The notes: a model not told the origin generated them from the letters alone. A stretch of 64,000 nt of DNA from an uncultured Clostridia bacterium (GCA_947630015.1 CANRFY010000005.1:1-64000), one strand, 5' to 3'; positions 28,605-38,385 are shown, counted from the stretch's first letter. Made by a program: numbers and translations.

Positions 28605-30965
28605 ATGACAGACAGAGTTAAGCGTCTGCGCGAGATCAGCACGACGGCGGTGCCGTCGATCTCGATGGAGAGGGCGAAATATTTCACCGAGGCATATAAG
28701 ATGTGGGAGGGGTCCGTCTCCGTGCCGGAGATGCGCGCGCTCGCGCTTCGTCATTTTATGGAGAACCGCTCGCTCTACATCGAGCGCGGCGAGCTTATCG
28801 TCGGCGAAAAGGGCGACCGCCCGCAAGCGGCTCCCACATTCCCCGAGCTGTGCTGCCACACGGTCGAGGATTTGCAGATAATGAACGACCGCGAGATCAT
28901 ATTCTTCAAGAACACGGAAGAACAGCGCGAGTGGCACGCAAAGGAGATCATCCCCTACTGGGAGAACCGCTCGATCCGCCACCGCATCCTCTCCGTCATG
29001 ACGGACGAATGGCGCGACGCCTACGCGGCCGGCATTTTCACCGAATTCATGGAGCAGCGCGGCCCGGGCCACACGGTCTGCTCGGATAAAATATACAACA
29101 AAGGCTTCGCCGATTACAAAAAGGACATCGCCGACGCGATCGCTGCGCTCGATTATCAGCATGATCCCGAGGCTTACCGCCGACGCGAACAGCTCACGGC
29201 TATGAGCATCGCGTGCGACGCGATAATCACGCTCGGTCACAGATACGAAGCGCTCGCGCGCGAGCTTGCAAAGTCCGAGACGGACGAGGCGTGGAAATCC
29301 GATCTTTTGACGATCGCCGACAACTGCGCCGTCGTGCCGGAACACGCGCCGCAGACGTTCCATCAGGCGCTCCAGATGTATTGGTTCGTGCATTTGTGCG
29401 TAACGAGCGAGCTTAATCCGTGGGACGCATACTCGCCGGGCAGACTCGATCAGCACGTCTACCCGTTCTATCGCCACGACGTCGAGCGCGGAGTGCTCGA
29501 CGACGACCGCGCGCTCGAGCTGCTTGAGTGCCTGTGGGTCAAATTCAACAATCAGCCCGCGCCGCCGAAGGTCGGCGTGACGCTCAAGGAGAGCGGCACA
29601 TACACCGACTTCGCCAACATCAACACGGGCGGCATCACGCCTGACGGCGAGGACGGCGTCAATCCCGTTTCGTATCTGATCCTCGACTGCATGGACGAAA
29701 TGAAGCTTCTCCAGCCCAGCTCGAACGTGCAGATCAGCCGCAAGACGCCGAACAAATTCCTGATGCGCGCGTGCGAGATCGCGTCCAAGGGCTGGGGCCA
29801 GCCCGCGTTCTACAACACCGAGGCTATAATCTCCGAGCTGATGGCGGCCGGCAAATCGCTCGCGGACGCGCGCAAGGGCGGCACGAGCGGATGCGTCGAG
29901 ACGGGCGCGTTCGGCAATGAGGCGTACATTCTGACCGGATATTTCAACATTCCGAAGATTCTCGAACTGACGCTCTACAACGGCTACGACCACTACACCG
30001 GCAAGACGATTGGCCTGCAGCTCGGCAGTCCCGAGGATTTCGACTCATACGAAAAGCTCTACGACGCGTTCTGCCGTCAGATGGAGCATTTCATCGACAT
30101 AAAGCTGACGGGCAGCGCCGTCATCGAGCGCATTTACGCCGATTATATGCCAGTTCCCTTCCTCTCGATCATCACCAACGACTGCATCGCGACGGGCAAG
30201 GATTACAATGCCGGCGGCGCGCGCTACAACACGTCTTATTTGCAGGGCGTCGGCATCGGCACGATCACGGATTCGCTCTCGTCCATCAAGCGCCACGTCT
30301 ATGATAATCACGATTTCACGCTGCGCGAGCTTGTCGACGCGATGGAGACGAACTTTGAAAACGCGCCCGATATGTTCCACACGATCCGCTCCGCGACGCC
30401 GTTCTACGGCAACGACGACGACTACGCCGACGACATAATGAAGGACGTGTTCAACTTCTATCAGAAGACCGTCACAGGCAGACCGAACGTGCGCGGCGGA
30501 CAGTACCGCGTCAATATGCTGCCGACGACGTGCCATGTCTATTTCGGAGAAGTCATGCTTGCATCGCCCAACGGCAGGCTTGCGGCCAAGCCAGTTTCCG
30601 AGGGCATATCCCCCGACAAGGGCGCGGACACGCACGGCCCGACGGCCGTAATCCGTTCGTGCGCGAAGATGGATCATCTGCGCACCGGCGGCACGCTTCT
30701 GAATCAGAAGTTCACCCCCGCCGTTCTCGCCGGCAAGGACGGACTGTCCAATCTTGCGGCGCTCATCCGCTCCTATTTCGCGATGGACGGCCATCACATC
30801 CAGTTCAACGTCGTCGACCGCCAGACGCTGCTCGACGCGCAGGCGCATCCCGACGAATACCGCGATCTTATCGTCCGCGTCGCCGGATATTCCGACCATT
30901 TCCGCAATCTCTCCCGCGCGCTTCAGGACGAGATCATCGAGCGCACCGAGCAGAATTTCGGCTGA
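28605..30965 (+). CDS. hypD: Glycyl radical enzyme, trans-4-hydroxy-L-proline dehydratase-like
   Basis: Active-site GTSGCVETGAFG, glycyl loop RVAGYSDHF; sequence matches my recollection of C. difficile HypD along its length. Confidence 0.85.
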   Translation: MTDRVKRLREISTTAVPSISMERAKYFTEAYKMWEGSVSVPEMRALALRHFMENRSLYIERGELIVGEKGDRPQAAPTFPELCCHTVEDLQIMNDREIIFFKNTEEQREWHAKEIIPYWENRSIRHRILSVMTDEWRDAYAAGIFTEFMEQRGPGHTVCSDKIYNKGFADYKKDIADAIAALDYQHDPEAYRRREQLTAMSIACDAIITLGHRYEALARELAKSETDEAWKSDLLTIADNCAVVPEHAPQTFHQALQMYWFVHLCVTSELNPWDAYSPGRLDQHVYPFYRHDVERGVLDDDRALELLECLWVKFNNQPAPPKVGVTLKESGTYTDFANINTGGITPDGEDGVNPVSYLILDCMDEMKLLQPSSNVQISRKTPNKFLMRACEIASKGWGQPAFYNTEAIISELMAAGKSLADARKGGTSGCVETGAFGNEAYILTGYFNIPKILELTLYNGYDHYTGKTIGLQLGSPEDFDSYEKLYDAFCRQMEHFIDIKLTGSAVIERIYADYMPVPFLSIITNDCIATGKDYNAGGARYNTSYLQGVGIGTITDSLSSIKRHVYDNHDFTLRELVDAMETNFENAPDMFHTIRSATPFYGNDDDYADDIMKDVFNFYQKTVTGRPNVRGGQYRVNMLPTTCHVYFGEVMLASPNGRLAAKPVSEGISPDKGADTHGPTAVIRSCAKMDHLRTGGTLLNQKFTPAVLAGKDGLSNLAALIRSYFAMDGHHIQFNVVDRQTLLDAQAHPDEYRDLIVRVAGYSDHFRNLSRALQDEIIERTEQNFG

Positions 30966-30971
30966 TACGGT

Positions 30972-31637
30972 ATGTACAAGACTGAGCTTCACTGCCATTC
31001 AAAGCACGTATCCGTGTGCGCGCACGCGTCGCACGACGAGATCGTCGAAAAATACGCCGCCGCGGGCTACACGACGATAGTTTCGACCGAACACATCAAT
31101 CCGTGGACGTTTTTGCGCGAGCTTGAAGCGTCGACGTGGCGCGCGCGCCTCGACTATTTCATGGACGCGTACCGCGATTTCTGCCGCGCGGCCGAGGGAA
31201 AGCTGCACGTTCTGCTCGGCGCCGAGATACGCTTCATGCGCGGCAACGACAGCGATTATCTCGTGTACGGTCTGACCGAGGATTTCCTTTACGATCTCGG
31301 CGACCCGCGATATATCAACAGCATCCACACGCTGTCAAAGCTTGTGCGCGAGAATGGGATGATGATATATCAGGCGCATCCGTTCCGCCCCGGGATGACG
31401 GTCACCGATCCGCGAATCCTCGACGGGATCGAGGTCGCGAACCGCTCGCCGTGGCACGAATCGCACAACGATATCGCCGCCATGTGGGCCAAATCGAACG
31501 GCCTGCACGGCATTTCGGGTACGGATTTTCACGATCCCGATCATGTGCCGCTCGGCGGCATCATAACCGACGAGCCGATCGCATCGAACGACGATCTGCT
31601 TGCGATCCTGCGCGATGACAGGTATGAGATGATATGA
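30972..31637 (+). CDS. PHP domain-containing metal-dependent phosphoesterase
   Basis: MYKTELHCHSKHVSVCAHASHDEIVEKYAAAGYTTIVSTEH... Confidence 0.85.
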   Translation: MYKTELHCHSKHVSVCAHASHDEIVEKYAAAGYTTIVSTEHINPWTFLRELEASTWRARLDYFMDAYRDFCRAAEGKLHVLLGAEIRFMRGNDSDYLVYGLTEDFLYDLGDPRYINSIHTLSKLVRENGMMIYQAHPFRPGMTVTDPRILDGIEVANRSPWHESHNDIAAMWAKSNGLHGISGTDFHDPDHVPLGGIITDEPIASNDDLLAILRDDRYEMI

Positions 31638-31671
31638 GAGTCGCGAACGCCGATTGATATGCTATATTTGC

Positions 31672-31711
31672 GAACCGAAAAAGGACGCCGTCCGGCGTCC
31701 TTTTTCGGTTC
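31672..31711. terminator. Bidirectional terminator
   Basis: gaaccgaaaaaggacgcc-gtcc-ggcgtcctttttcggttc, 18-bp stem. Confidence 0.9.
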
Positions 31712-33719
31712 AGTTTTTTACGATTTTATAGTACGAATTCGCCGTGAGCTTATAGATTGCGGCGTAAATGAGCGCGCAGACGGCGACGCTTGACAGAGCG
31801 ACCGCGAGCAGCAGTGCGTCGTTATTAAACTCCAGCTGCTTCAAGATTTTTTGCAAAATCGGCATCGCGAACACAGTATGCATCGCGGCCGCCGCAATCG
31901 GCATTATGAACACGGCGCGCATCTGCGCGTTGACGCTCTTTTTGATCTGCTTTTCGGAGAGTCCGACCTTCTGCATTATACCGAATCTCGCGCGATCCTC
32001 GTATCCCTCCGTGATCTGCTTATAATAGATGATCAAAACGGCGGCGACCGTGAACACGCCGGAGAGCATTATCCCGAGAAAAAGCAGTCCGCCGTAAAGC
32101 GACATATAGTCGTCCGTGTCGGCAGTCTTATTCTGCCAGTTGATGCCGTAGATATAAAGATCGCCGTCCTCCGCCGTCTCCTCCCAATCGATATAATCGC
32201 TGTATGAGTATCTTGACAGATTGAACTCGGTCTCCATTCCGGGGGCGGTGTTGAATCCGACGTACATCGTCGGCAAGTGGTGATTGTAGCTGTCGACAAT
32301 GCCGCTTATGTCGTCGATTATTAAGACGACGGACGGGTGAGACGTGCCGGAGAGCAGGCCGAACGGTTCAAAATCGTCGACCTCGCCGACGATCTTGAAG
32401 CTGCCGATCGTGTCGATATCTATGACGTCGCCAGCGCCGTCATAGACGAGATCGCCGTTGTCGACGTCGTAGACGAGCGCCTCGCCAGGTGAAAGCGTAT
32501 AATCGCATCCGAACGATTCGTTGTAATCCGAAAGCTGCACGAACGTGAATTCGTACTGCATCTTCATATCCGCGTACATGAAGGTTTCCTCGTATTTGCC
32601 GTCCGCCATCTCCGTATTGATCCACAAATACTTATACGATATGATATCGCGCGGATCGCATCCGGCATCGGACGCCGCGGCGATCGCGCCGTTTTTGAGC
32701 CGCTCGGCGTATCCGTCCGTCGTTATCGCCAGCGGATTCAGGTAAAACGACATATTGACCTCGCGCGGATGCGTTGAATCGATCATATTTTCCACGTTTT
32801 TATATAGGCTCAGCGTCGACGTTATCGTGACGAGTACCATCGTCAAAAGGATGCAGATGGACGCAAGTCCCGCGCCGTTGCGCTTCATGCGGAACGCCAT
32901 CGACGATATCGATACGAATCTGCTCTCGCGGTAATAGTAGTTTTTGCGCCGTTTCAAAATGGCGCACATAAGCACCGAGCCGGAGACGAACAGCATATAC
33001 GTGGCGGCAATCACCATCAGCACGGCGATGAAGAACAGGAAAACGGCTTCGAGCGGCTGCTCTACGGTGAGCGCGATATAATATGCGCCGGCGAGCAGCA
33101 GCACGCCGACGACGCCGATCACGGGATTTGCGCGCGGCGGCTTTTCGCCGCGCTGTTCGCTTTTTAAAAGCTCGATCGGATCGGTCCTGCCGATGCGAAA
33201 GAGCGTAAACGCAAGTATCAGCGCGAAAATGATCCCGAAAACGAGCGCCGCCGACGCCGCCGAGTACCATGAAAACCTGATCTCGTATCCGACCTTAAGC
33301 CCCATGATATCGAGCATCACCCCCTCGAACAGCTTTGCGAAAAGCGCGCCGAATGCGATCCCCAATATAAGCGAAACCGCGTATGTGATCGCCGTTTCGA
33401 TTGCCATTATGACGGCGATATGGCGCTTTCCCATGCCGAGGATGTTGTAAAGTCCGAACTCGCGCTGACGCCGCCGCGTCAGAAACGAATACGTATAAAA
33501 CAAAAACAAAAGCGAAAACGCCGCGATCACATATGAACCGAGTTCGAGCAGTATGACCGCAGTCCGTCCGCCGTACATATTCCGGCGGATCAGGCTCTGT
33601 CCGAGCGACGATATGATATAATATACGGCGGCCATGCCGACTGATGTGATGAAAAACGGGATATAGATCTGCTTGTTTTTTCTTATTCCGGAAAACGCGA
33701 GCTTTGCATAGAGGCTCAT
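31710..33719 (-). CDS. BceB-type ABC transporter permease (FtsX family), module 1
   Basis: 669 aa, FtsX repeats, large extracellular domain; operon with ATPase/HK/RR. Confidence 0.88.
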   Translation of the reverse strand: MSLYAKLAFSGIRKNKQIYIPFFITSVGMAAVYYIISSLGQSLIRRNMYGGRTAVILLELGSYVIAAFSLLFLFYTYSFLTRRRQREFGLYNILGMGKRHIAVIMAIETAITYAVSLILGIAFGALFAKLFEGVMLDIMGLKVGYEIRFSWYSAASAALVFGIIFALILAFTLFRIGRTDPIELLKSEQRGEKPPRANPVIGVVGVLLLAGAYYIALTVEQPLEAVFLFFIAVLMVIAATYMLFVSGSVLMCAILKRRKNYYYRESRFVSISSMAFRMKRNGAGLASICILLTMVLVTITSTLSLYKNVENMIDSTHPREVNMSFYLNPLAITTDGYAERLKNGAIAAASDAGCDPRDIISYKYLWINTEMADGKYEETFMYADMKMQYEFTFVQLSDYNESFGCDYTLSPGEALVYDVDNGDLVYDGAGDVIDIDTIGSFKIVGEVDDFEPFGLLSGTSHPSVVLIIDDISGIVDSYNHHLPTMYVGFNTAPGMETEFNLSRYSYSDYIDWEETAEDGDLYIYGINWQNKTADTDDYMSLYGGLLFLGIMLSGVFTVAAVLIIYYKQITEGYEDRARFGIMQKVGLSEKQIKKSVNAQMRAVFIMPIAAAAMHTVFAMPILQKILKQLEFNNDALLLAVALSSVAVCALIYAAIYKLTANSYYKIVKN

Positions 33720-34483
33720 TCCGACACCTCCCCGCCTCCGGCGATCACAGTCAGCGTATCCGATATTTTTGCGTACAGCTCCTCGCTCGTGCAGCCGCCG
33801 CGGTATATCTGATGAAAAACTTCCCCGTCGCGTATAAACAGCACGCGTCCCGCGCGGCTCGCGGCTTTGATCGAATGAGTGACCATCAGGATAGTCTGTC
33901 CCGTCTCGTTGATGTCGGCGAGCATCGATAAAAGCTCTTCCGTCGCGTGAGAATCGAGCGCACCCGTCGGTTCGTCTGCGAGAAGTATTTGCGGCTCCGT
34001 TATGATCGCGCGCGCGACGGCGGCGCGCTGCTTTTCGCCGCCCGATACCTCATACGGATATTTTTTCAGTATATGCGCGATGCGGAGCCGTTTTGAGATC
34101 GGATCGAGCCTCGCGCGCATTTCGCCGTATTTTTTGCCGGCAAGCACGAGCGGCAGATAAATATTGTCCTCGATCGTGAACGTGTCGAGCAGATTGAATT
34201 CCTGAAATACGAATCCGAGATTGTCGCGTCTGAACGACGACAGCTCCGAGTCGCGCAGCGACGAAAGCGCGCGTCCGTTCAACAGCACGACACCGCCCGT
34301 CGGTTTGTCGAGCGCGGCGAGAATGTTAAGTAGCGTCGTCTTGCCGCTGCCGGATTCGCCCATGATCGCGACGAATTCGCCCGCCTCGACCGTGAAATTG
34401 ACGTCGCGGAGCGCCTCTACCCTGCTGCCTCCGAATCGCGACGTGTACGTTTTTTGCAGATGCCTGACCTCAAGCATACTCAT
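33716..34483 (-). CDS. BceA-type ABC transporter ATP-binding protein, module 1
   Basis: GESGSGKTTLLNILAALDKPT...VSGGEKQRAAVARAI; start MSMLEVRHL. Confidence 0.93.
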   Translation of the reverse strand: MSMLEVRHLQKTYTSRFGGSRVEALRDVNFTVEAGEFVAIMGESGSGKTTLLNILAALDKPTGGVVLLNGRALSSLRDSELSSFRRDNLGFVFQEFNLLDTFTIEDNIYLPLVLAGKKYGEMRARLDPISKRLRIAHILKKYPYEVSGGEKQRAAVARAIITEPQILLADEPTGALDSHATEELLSMLADINETGQTILMVTHSIKAASRAGRVLFIRDGEVFHQIYRGGCTSEELYAKISDTLTVIAGGGEVSE

Positions 34484-34514
34484 ATTTTGTACCTCCATCC
34501 GTTCTTTGGCGCCA

Positions 34515-34580
34515 ATTATATCAGAAAAGGCGGCGGCGACGCCATCGATTCGCCTTACATTGAGCTTACATTTTTGTCAC
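34515..34580 (-). promoter_or_regulatory. Bce-type operator/promoter, module 1
   Basis: Minus strand: TGACAaaaaTGTAA gctca ATGTAAGgCGAATCGATGGCG N19 TATAAT; overlaps 3' end of HK gene. Confidence 0.75.
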
Positions 34581-35601
34581 ATTCGGAATATTTGCGGTCG
34601 CGGTGAAAAACGATCGTCATCGTCGTGCCTTCCCCGAGCGTCGAATCGGCGCCGATATCGCATGAAAGCGCGCGGCACACGCGCGCGCACAGCCACAGTC
34701 CGATCCCGCTCGCGCCGCCTCCGGCGCGTCCGTTTTTGCCCGTGTAGCCCTTTTCAAATATGCGCGGCAGATCGTCCTCTGCGATCCCTACGCCGGTGTC
34801 GGCGACAGAGAGCGATACGCCGCCGTCAGTTTCGCAGACGGCGATTTTGATCCTGCCGCTCTTTGTGTACTTCAGCGCGTTTGACAAGAGCTGCTCAAGC
34901 ACGAACGAGAGCCATTTTTCATCGGTCACGACCTCGGCGTCCGTTTTTTCGTATTCAAGTCCGATCCTGCGCCGTATGAACTGCGTCGAGAACGGCTTCA
35001 CCGACTGTCTGACGACAGAATCGAGACGGCAGCGGCGGAACACGTAATCGGTCGAATCGGAATCGAGCCTTACATACGCCATAACGGTGTCGACGCACTG
35101 CTCGATTTTCACCATCTCCTCCGAAACGCGGCGCGATATCTCCGTGTCCTCGTCGCGTATCGCGAGCTTTACGGACGATATCGGCGTCTTGATCTCGTGC
35201 GCCCACGCCGTATAAAATTCCTCCGTTTCGGAAATGCGCGCGCTGCTTTGAGCCTCGGCGTTTTTCGCCGATTCGCACACTATCCGGAGCAGCTCGTCAT
35301 AGTCGCGGCAGCCGTCGCCGGTCGGCGGCGGCAGCAGTCCGATAAGCGTCGGCAGCTCCGCCGGCGGCGCTTCTTCGGCCGCGCGCTTGCATTCGTTCAT
35401 CGAGCGGCGGCGGGACGCCGCGCGCACGATATCGACCGCCATGAATAATACGCCGACGACGGCGCTGAGCGCGATCGGATATGCGACGGCTTCGGCTGGC
35501 AGTCCGTATATGCGGAAAACGACCGCGAATATCAGCGCCGATACGGCGAAATATGCGATCACGCGTATGCGTCCCGATATGTAATCGGCAATAAATCTCA
35601 T
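34555..35601 (-). CDS. Intramembrane-sensing histidine kinase (BceS-like), module 1
   Basis: FYTAWAHEIKTPISSVKLAI; GIGLWLCARVCRAL; two N-terminal TM with short loop. Confidence 0.92.
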   Translation of the reverse strand: MRFIADYISGRIRVIAYFAVSALIFAVVFRIYGLPAEAVAYPIALSAVVGVLFMAVDIVRAASRRRSMNECKRAAEEAPPAELPTLIGLLPPPTGDGCRDYDELLRIVCESAKNAEAQSSARISETEEFYTAWAHEIKTPISSVKLAIRDEDTEISRRVSEEMVKIEQCVDTVMAYVRLDSDSTDYVFRRCRLDSVVRQSVKPFSTQFIRRRIGLEYEKTDAEVVTDEKWLSFVLEQLLSNALKYTKSGRIKIAVCETDGGVSLSVADTGVGIAEDDLPRIFEKGYTGKNGRAGGGASGIGLWLCARVCRALSCDIGADSTLGEGTTMTIVFHRDRKYSECDKNVSSM

Positions 35602-35608
35602 AGTCTGA

Positions 35609-36280
35609 TCACCCGAGCATATATCCGACCCCGACCTTAGTCAGGATGAAATCGTTTAATCCTATATTCGACAGCTTGCGGCGGAGCCTGTTCACATTTA
35701 CGGTCAGCGTATTGTCGTCGATAAACGAATCCGTTTTCCATAAAAGCTCCATCAGCCGCTCGCGGGATACGACTTTTCCGTCCGCCTCGAACAGCGCGGT
35801 CAGTATGCGAAGCTCGTTTTTCGTCAGCTCGACGCGTTCCCCACCGTAGAATAGCGCGCAGTCACCGGACGAAAGCGCCGCGCCTCTGTGCGTAAGCGTC
35901 GGCGCCGTCAGCGCAAAATCGTATGTGCGGCGGAGCGTCGCCTGCACCTTCGCCATCAGCACCTCGCCGTCGAACGGCTTCGATATGAAATCGTCGCCGC
36001 CCATGTTCATCGCCATGACAATGTTCATGTTGTCCGACGCGGACGAAATGAATATGATCGGGACGCGCGAGACGCGTCTGATCTGCTCGCACCAGTAGTA
36101 TCCGTTGTAAAACGGCAGGACTATATCGAGCATCACGAGCTGCGGATCAAACGATTCAAACTCCGCCATCACCGCAGTCAAATCCCCGACGACATGAGTC
36201 GCAAGCCCCCATGAGCGGCACAGCTCGTCGATCGCGCCGGCGATGCCGGCGTCGTCCTCGACTATCATCACGCGGTACAT
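35609..36280 (-). CDS. OmpR-family response regulator (BceR-like), module 1
   Basis: MYRVMIVEDDAGIAGAI...VMLDIVLPFYNGYYWCEQIR...; winged-helix C-term. Confidence 0.93.
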   Translation of the reverse strand: MYRVMIVEDDAGIAGAIDELCRSWGLATHVVGDLTAVMAEFESFDPQLVMLDIVLPFYNGYYWCEQIRRVSRVPIIFISSASDNMNIVMAMNMGGDDFISKPFDGEVLMAKVQATLRRTYDFALTAPTLTHRGAALSSGDCALFYGGERVELTKNELRILTALFEADGKVVSRERLMELLWKTDSFIDDNTLTVNVNRLRRKLSNIGLNDFILTKVGVGYMLG

Positions 36281-36283
36281 GAT

Positions 36284-37255
36284 TTATAACGCGAGGCTGA
36301 ACGAATTCGTCGGCGCGATCGGCGCGATGAATCCGTCCGCGTCAAAAAAGAGCCTGTCCAAGCACGTCTCGCGGTGAAAACCGAATCCGCGCGTATACTT
36401 CCCTATCGGCGTCGCGAATCTGTGATAGCAGATCAGATATTCATCCGATTCCGGTATATGCAGAATCGAATGATGCCCCGTGCCGAGAATGCCTCTCGCC
36501 GGACGCTTTTCGAGTATCGTTCCGCGATACTCGACGTCGCCGTACAGCGTGAGCGACGTGCCGTAGTTGACGTGATAATTCTCGCTGCCCGTATCGTCGC
36601 ACGACCACGTAAAATGATACAGCCCGCCGCGTTTTATGACGATAAGTGATTCGCGCAGATCATATGTGCCGCAATAGCGGTGCATGGAGCCGGAGATTAT
36701 GCGCGTCATCGTCGGATCAAGCTCCGCGATCGCGCCGTATCCGTTGCCGAACAGCAGATAATGTCTGCCGTCCTCCTCATAATACCACGGATCGATCGTC
36801 TGTCCGCGCACATTTCCGATCTCTTGCGATACGATCTCTGGCGTGATGACAGGCTCCGCCGTCGAGCGGAACGGCCCCGTCGGGGAATCGGCGACGGCGG
36901 CTCCGATGCAGGATACGCCGTCGGGACGCTTCGCGCAGAAATAGAACCAGTATTTGCCGCCGCACTCGCCTATCGTCGGCGCCCACGCATTACCGACGGC
37001 CCACAGCACGCCGGGCGCGCCGTTTTCGTTGTCTTTGCCGTCGCAGAAATCGTTTTTCACGTCGAGTATGATCCCCTCGTCGCGCCAATCGGAAAGATCG
37101 TCGGACGAAAAGCAGTGAAACTGCCAGCCGCCCCATCCGTCGACACCGTCCGTCGTCGGATAGATGTAGTATTTGCCGCCGAATCTGTGCAGATCGGGAT
37201 CGGCAAATTCGCCCTTGAGTATCGGATTTCTTATTGTGATCGCACGGTCGTTCAT
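36284..37255 (-). CDS. Glycoside hydrolase family 43-like protein
   Basis: NPILKGEFADPDLHRFGGKYYIYPTTDG. Confidence 0.85.
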   Translation of the reverse strand: MNDRAITIRNPILKGEFADPDLHRFGGKYYIYPTTDGVDGWGGWQFHCFSSDDLSDWRDEGIILDVKNDFCDGKDNENGAPGVLWAVGNAWAPTIGECGGKYWFYFCAKRPDGVSCIGAAVADSPTGPFRSTAEPVITPEIVSQEIGNVRGQTIDPWYYEEDGRHYLLFGNGYGAIAELDPTMTRIISGSMHRYCGTYDLRESLIVIKRGGLYHFTWSCDDTGSENYHVNYGTSLTLYGDVEYRGTILEKRPARGILGTGHHSILHIPESDEYLICYHRFATPIGKYTRGFGFHRETCLDRLFFDADGFIAPIAPTNSFSLAL

Positions 37256-37304
37256 GATCGTTCCCCCTTCATTCTTCGCGCATATGCGCGGATATTATAT
37301 TTAC

Positions 37305-37495
37305 TTTAATCGCCGCTCCGCGGCGACATTGACGTTCCCAGCATTTATTAAAACAGAAATTTCTACCTTATTCTTTCGTCGCCCATAGGGCGACATATAA
37401 CTAAATTGAAATTTATGTTTCAATAAACGCTTCCTTATACTGTCGTCGCCACGTAAGTGGCGACTTTGACATTTCCAGCGTTTATTATAACATAA
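37305..37495. repeat. Dispersed copy (about 1.4 units) of the 134-bp repeat family
   Basis: cgccgctccgcggcgacattgacgttcccagcatttattaaaacagaaatttctaccttattctttcgtcgcccatagggcgacatataactaaattgaaatttatgtttcaataaacgcttccttatactgtcgtcgccacgtaagtggcgac... Confidence 0.95.
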
Positions 37496-37540
37496 TAATC
37501 GATGAGCCGCAAGGCGGCACGGCCAACGGCGCAAAAAATG

Positions 37541-37569
37541 TTGACACGGCGCAAAAAACGTGATATCAT
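37541..37569 (+). promoter_or_regulatory. Sigma-A-type promoter
   Basis: TTGACA-N17-TATCAT upstream of the lipoprotein gene. Confidence 0.7.
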
Positions 37570-37622
37570 TCCGATGTCGGGCAAAATATAAGGGCCGCAC
37601 GCGGCCCTGTGAGGTGTCAAAC

Positions 37623-38006
37623 ATGAAGCATATATACCGCGCGCTGTTGTGCTGCGCGCTTATGATCTCAGCGTCGATCGCGCTTTTTTCGTGCGAGAAG
37701 GACGGCGGCAGCCGTCCGTATTCGCCCGATATGATCGTGGGAGCGTGGCGCTCCGCCGATAACATCGAAAACGAATATTATAAGCCCGATTTCACCTTTT
37801 ATGAAAACGGCTCGTGTACGGTCGGTCTGGCCGAAAATTCCGGCACGTTCGTGATCCTGTCGGACAATACGCTCGAGGTCACCGTCGATTATAACGGCAG
37901 CGTCGTCTCATACGTGATCGGCGAGCTTACCGACGATACTCTCGTCCTCGACGGTCAGACGTACAGACGCGACGCCGATATCGCGCCGACGGATCAGCAG
38001 ACATAA
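37623..38006 (+). CDS. Putative small lipoprotein
   Basis: Signal peptide with lipobox-like ALFSC; start MKHIYRALL. Confidence 0.65.
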   Translation: MKHIYRALLCCALMISASIALFSCEKDGGSRPYSPDMIVGAWRSADNIENEYYKPDFTFYENGSCTVGLAENSGTFVILSDNTLEVTVDYNGSVVSYVIGELTDDTLVLDGQTYRRDADIAPTDQQT

Positions 38007-38031
38007 AATTCAAAAGTCGCAAAATTTACTA

Positions 38032-38060
38032 TTGACAAACGATCGGCGATATGATATAAT
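38032..38060 (+). promoter_or_regulatory. Consensus promoter of the tRNA operon
   Basis: TTGACA-N17-TATAAT. Confidence 0.85.
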
Positions 38061-38084
38061 AGCGACTGCTGACGGGGGAAGCGT

Positions 38085-38168
38085 GCCGCTGTGGCGTAAT
38101 CGGCAGACGCAGCGGACTTAAAATCCGCCGGAGTAAAATCCGTACCGGTTCAAGTCCGGTCAGCGGCA
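38085..38168 (+). tRNA. tRNA-Leu (anticodon TAA)
   Basis: gccgctgtggcgtaatcggcagacgcagcggacttaaaatccgc...ggttcaagtccggtcagcggca; long variable arm; no encoded CCA. Confidence 0.95.
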
Positions 38169-38174
38169 ATATAT

Positions 38175-38248
38175 CGCGGAGTGGAGCAGTCCGGTAGCTC
38201 GTTGGGCTCATAACCCGAAGGTCGCAGGTTCAAATCCTGCCTCCGCAA
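38175..38248 (+). tRNA. tRNA-fMet (initiator, anticodon CAT)
   Basis: cgcggagtggagcagtccggtagctcgttgggctcataacccgaaggtcgcaggttcaaatcctgcctccgcaa; C1:A72 mismatch and GGG/CCC anticodon stem. Confidence 0.95.
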
Positions 38249-38253
38249 TCGAC

Positions 38254-38279
38254 AAAGCGGACACTGTAGTGTCCGCTTT
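38254..38279 (+). terminator. Terminator of the tRNA operon
   Basis: aaagcggacact-gt-agtgtccgcttt then T-rich. Confidence 0.85.
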
Positions 38280-38385
38280 CTTTTTCGTTTATATCCGCGA
38301 AAAATGCGGAATCAGATCGGTATTTGCGATTCGTCTCATTTTCGTCGCAAGACGCTTTTAGAATATATATTCGGGAAGGCACGCT

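Noticed and set aside
28416-29993. 525-aa minus-strand ORF
   Set aside because: Antisense shadow of the hypE/hypD genes.
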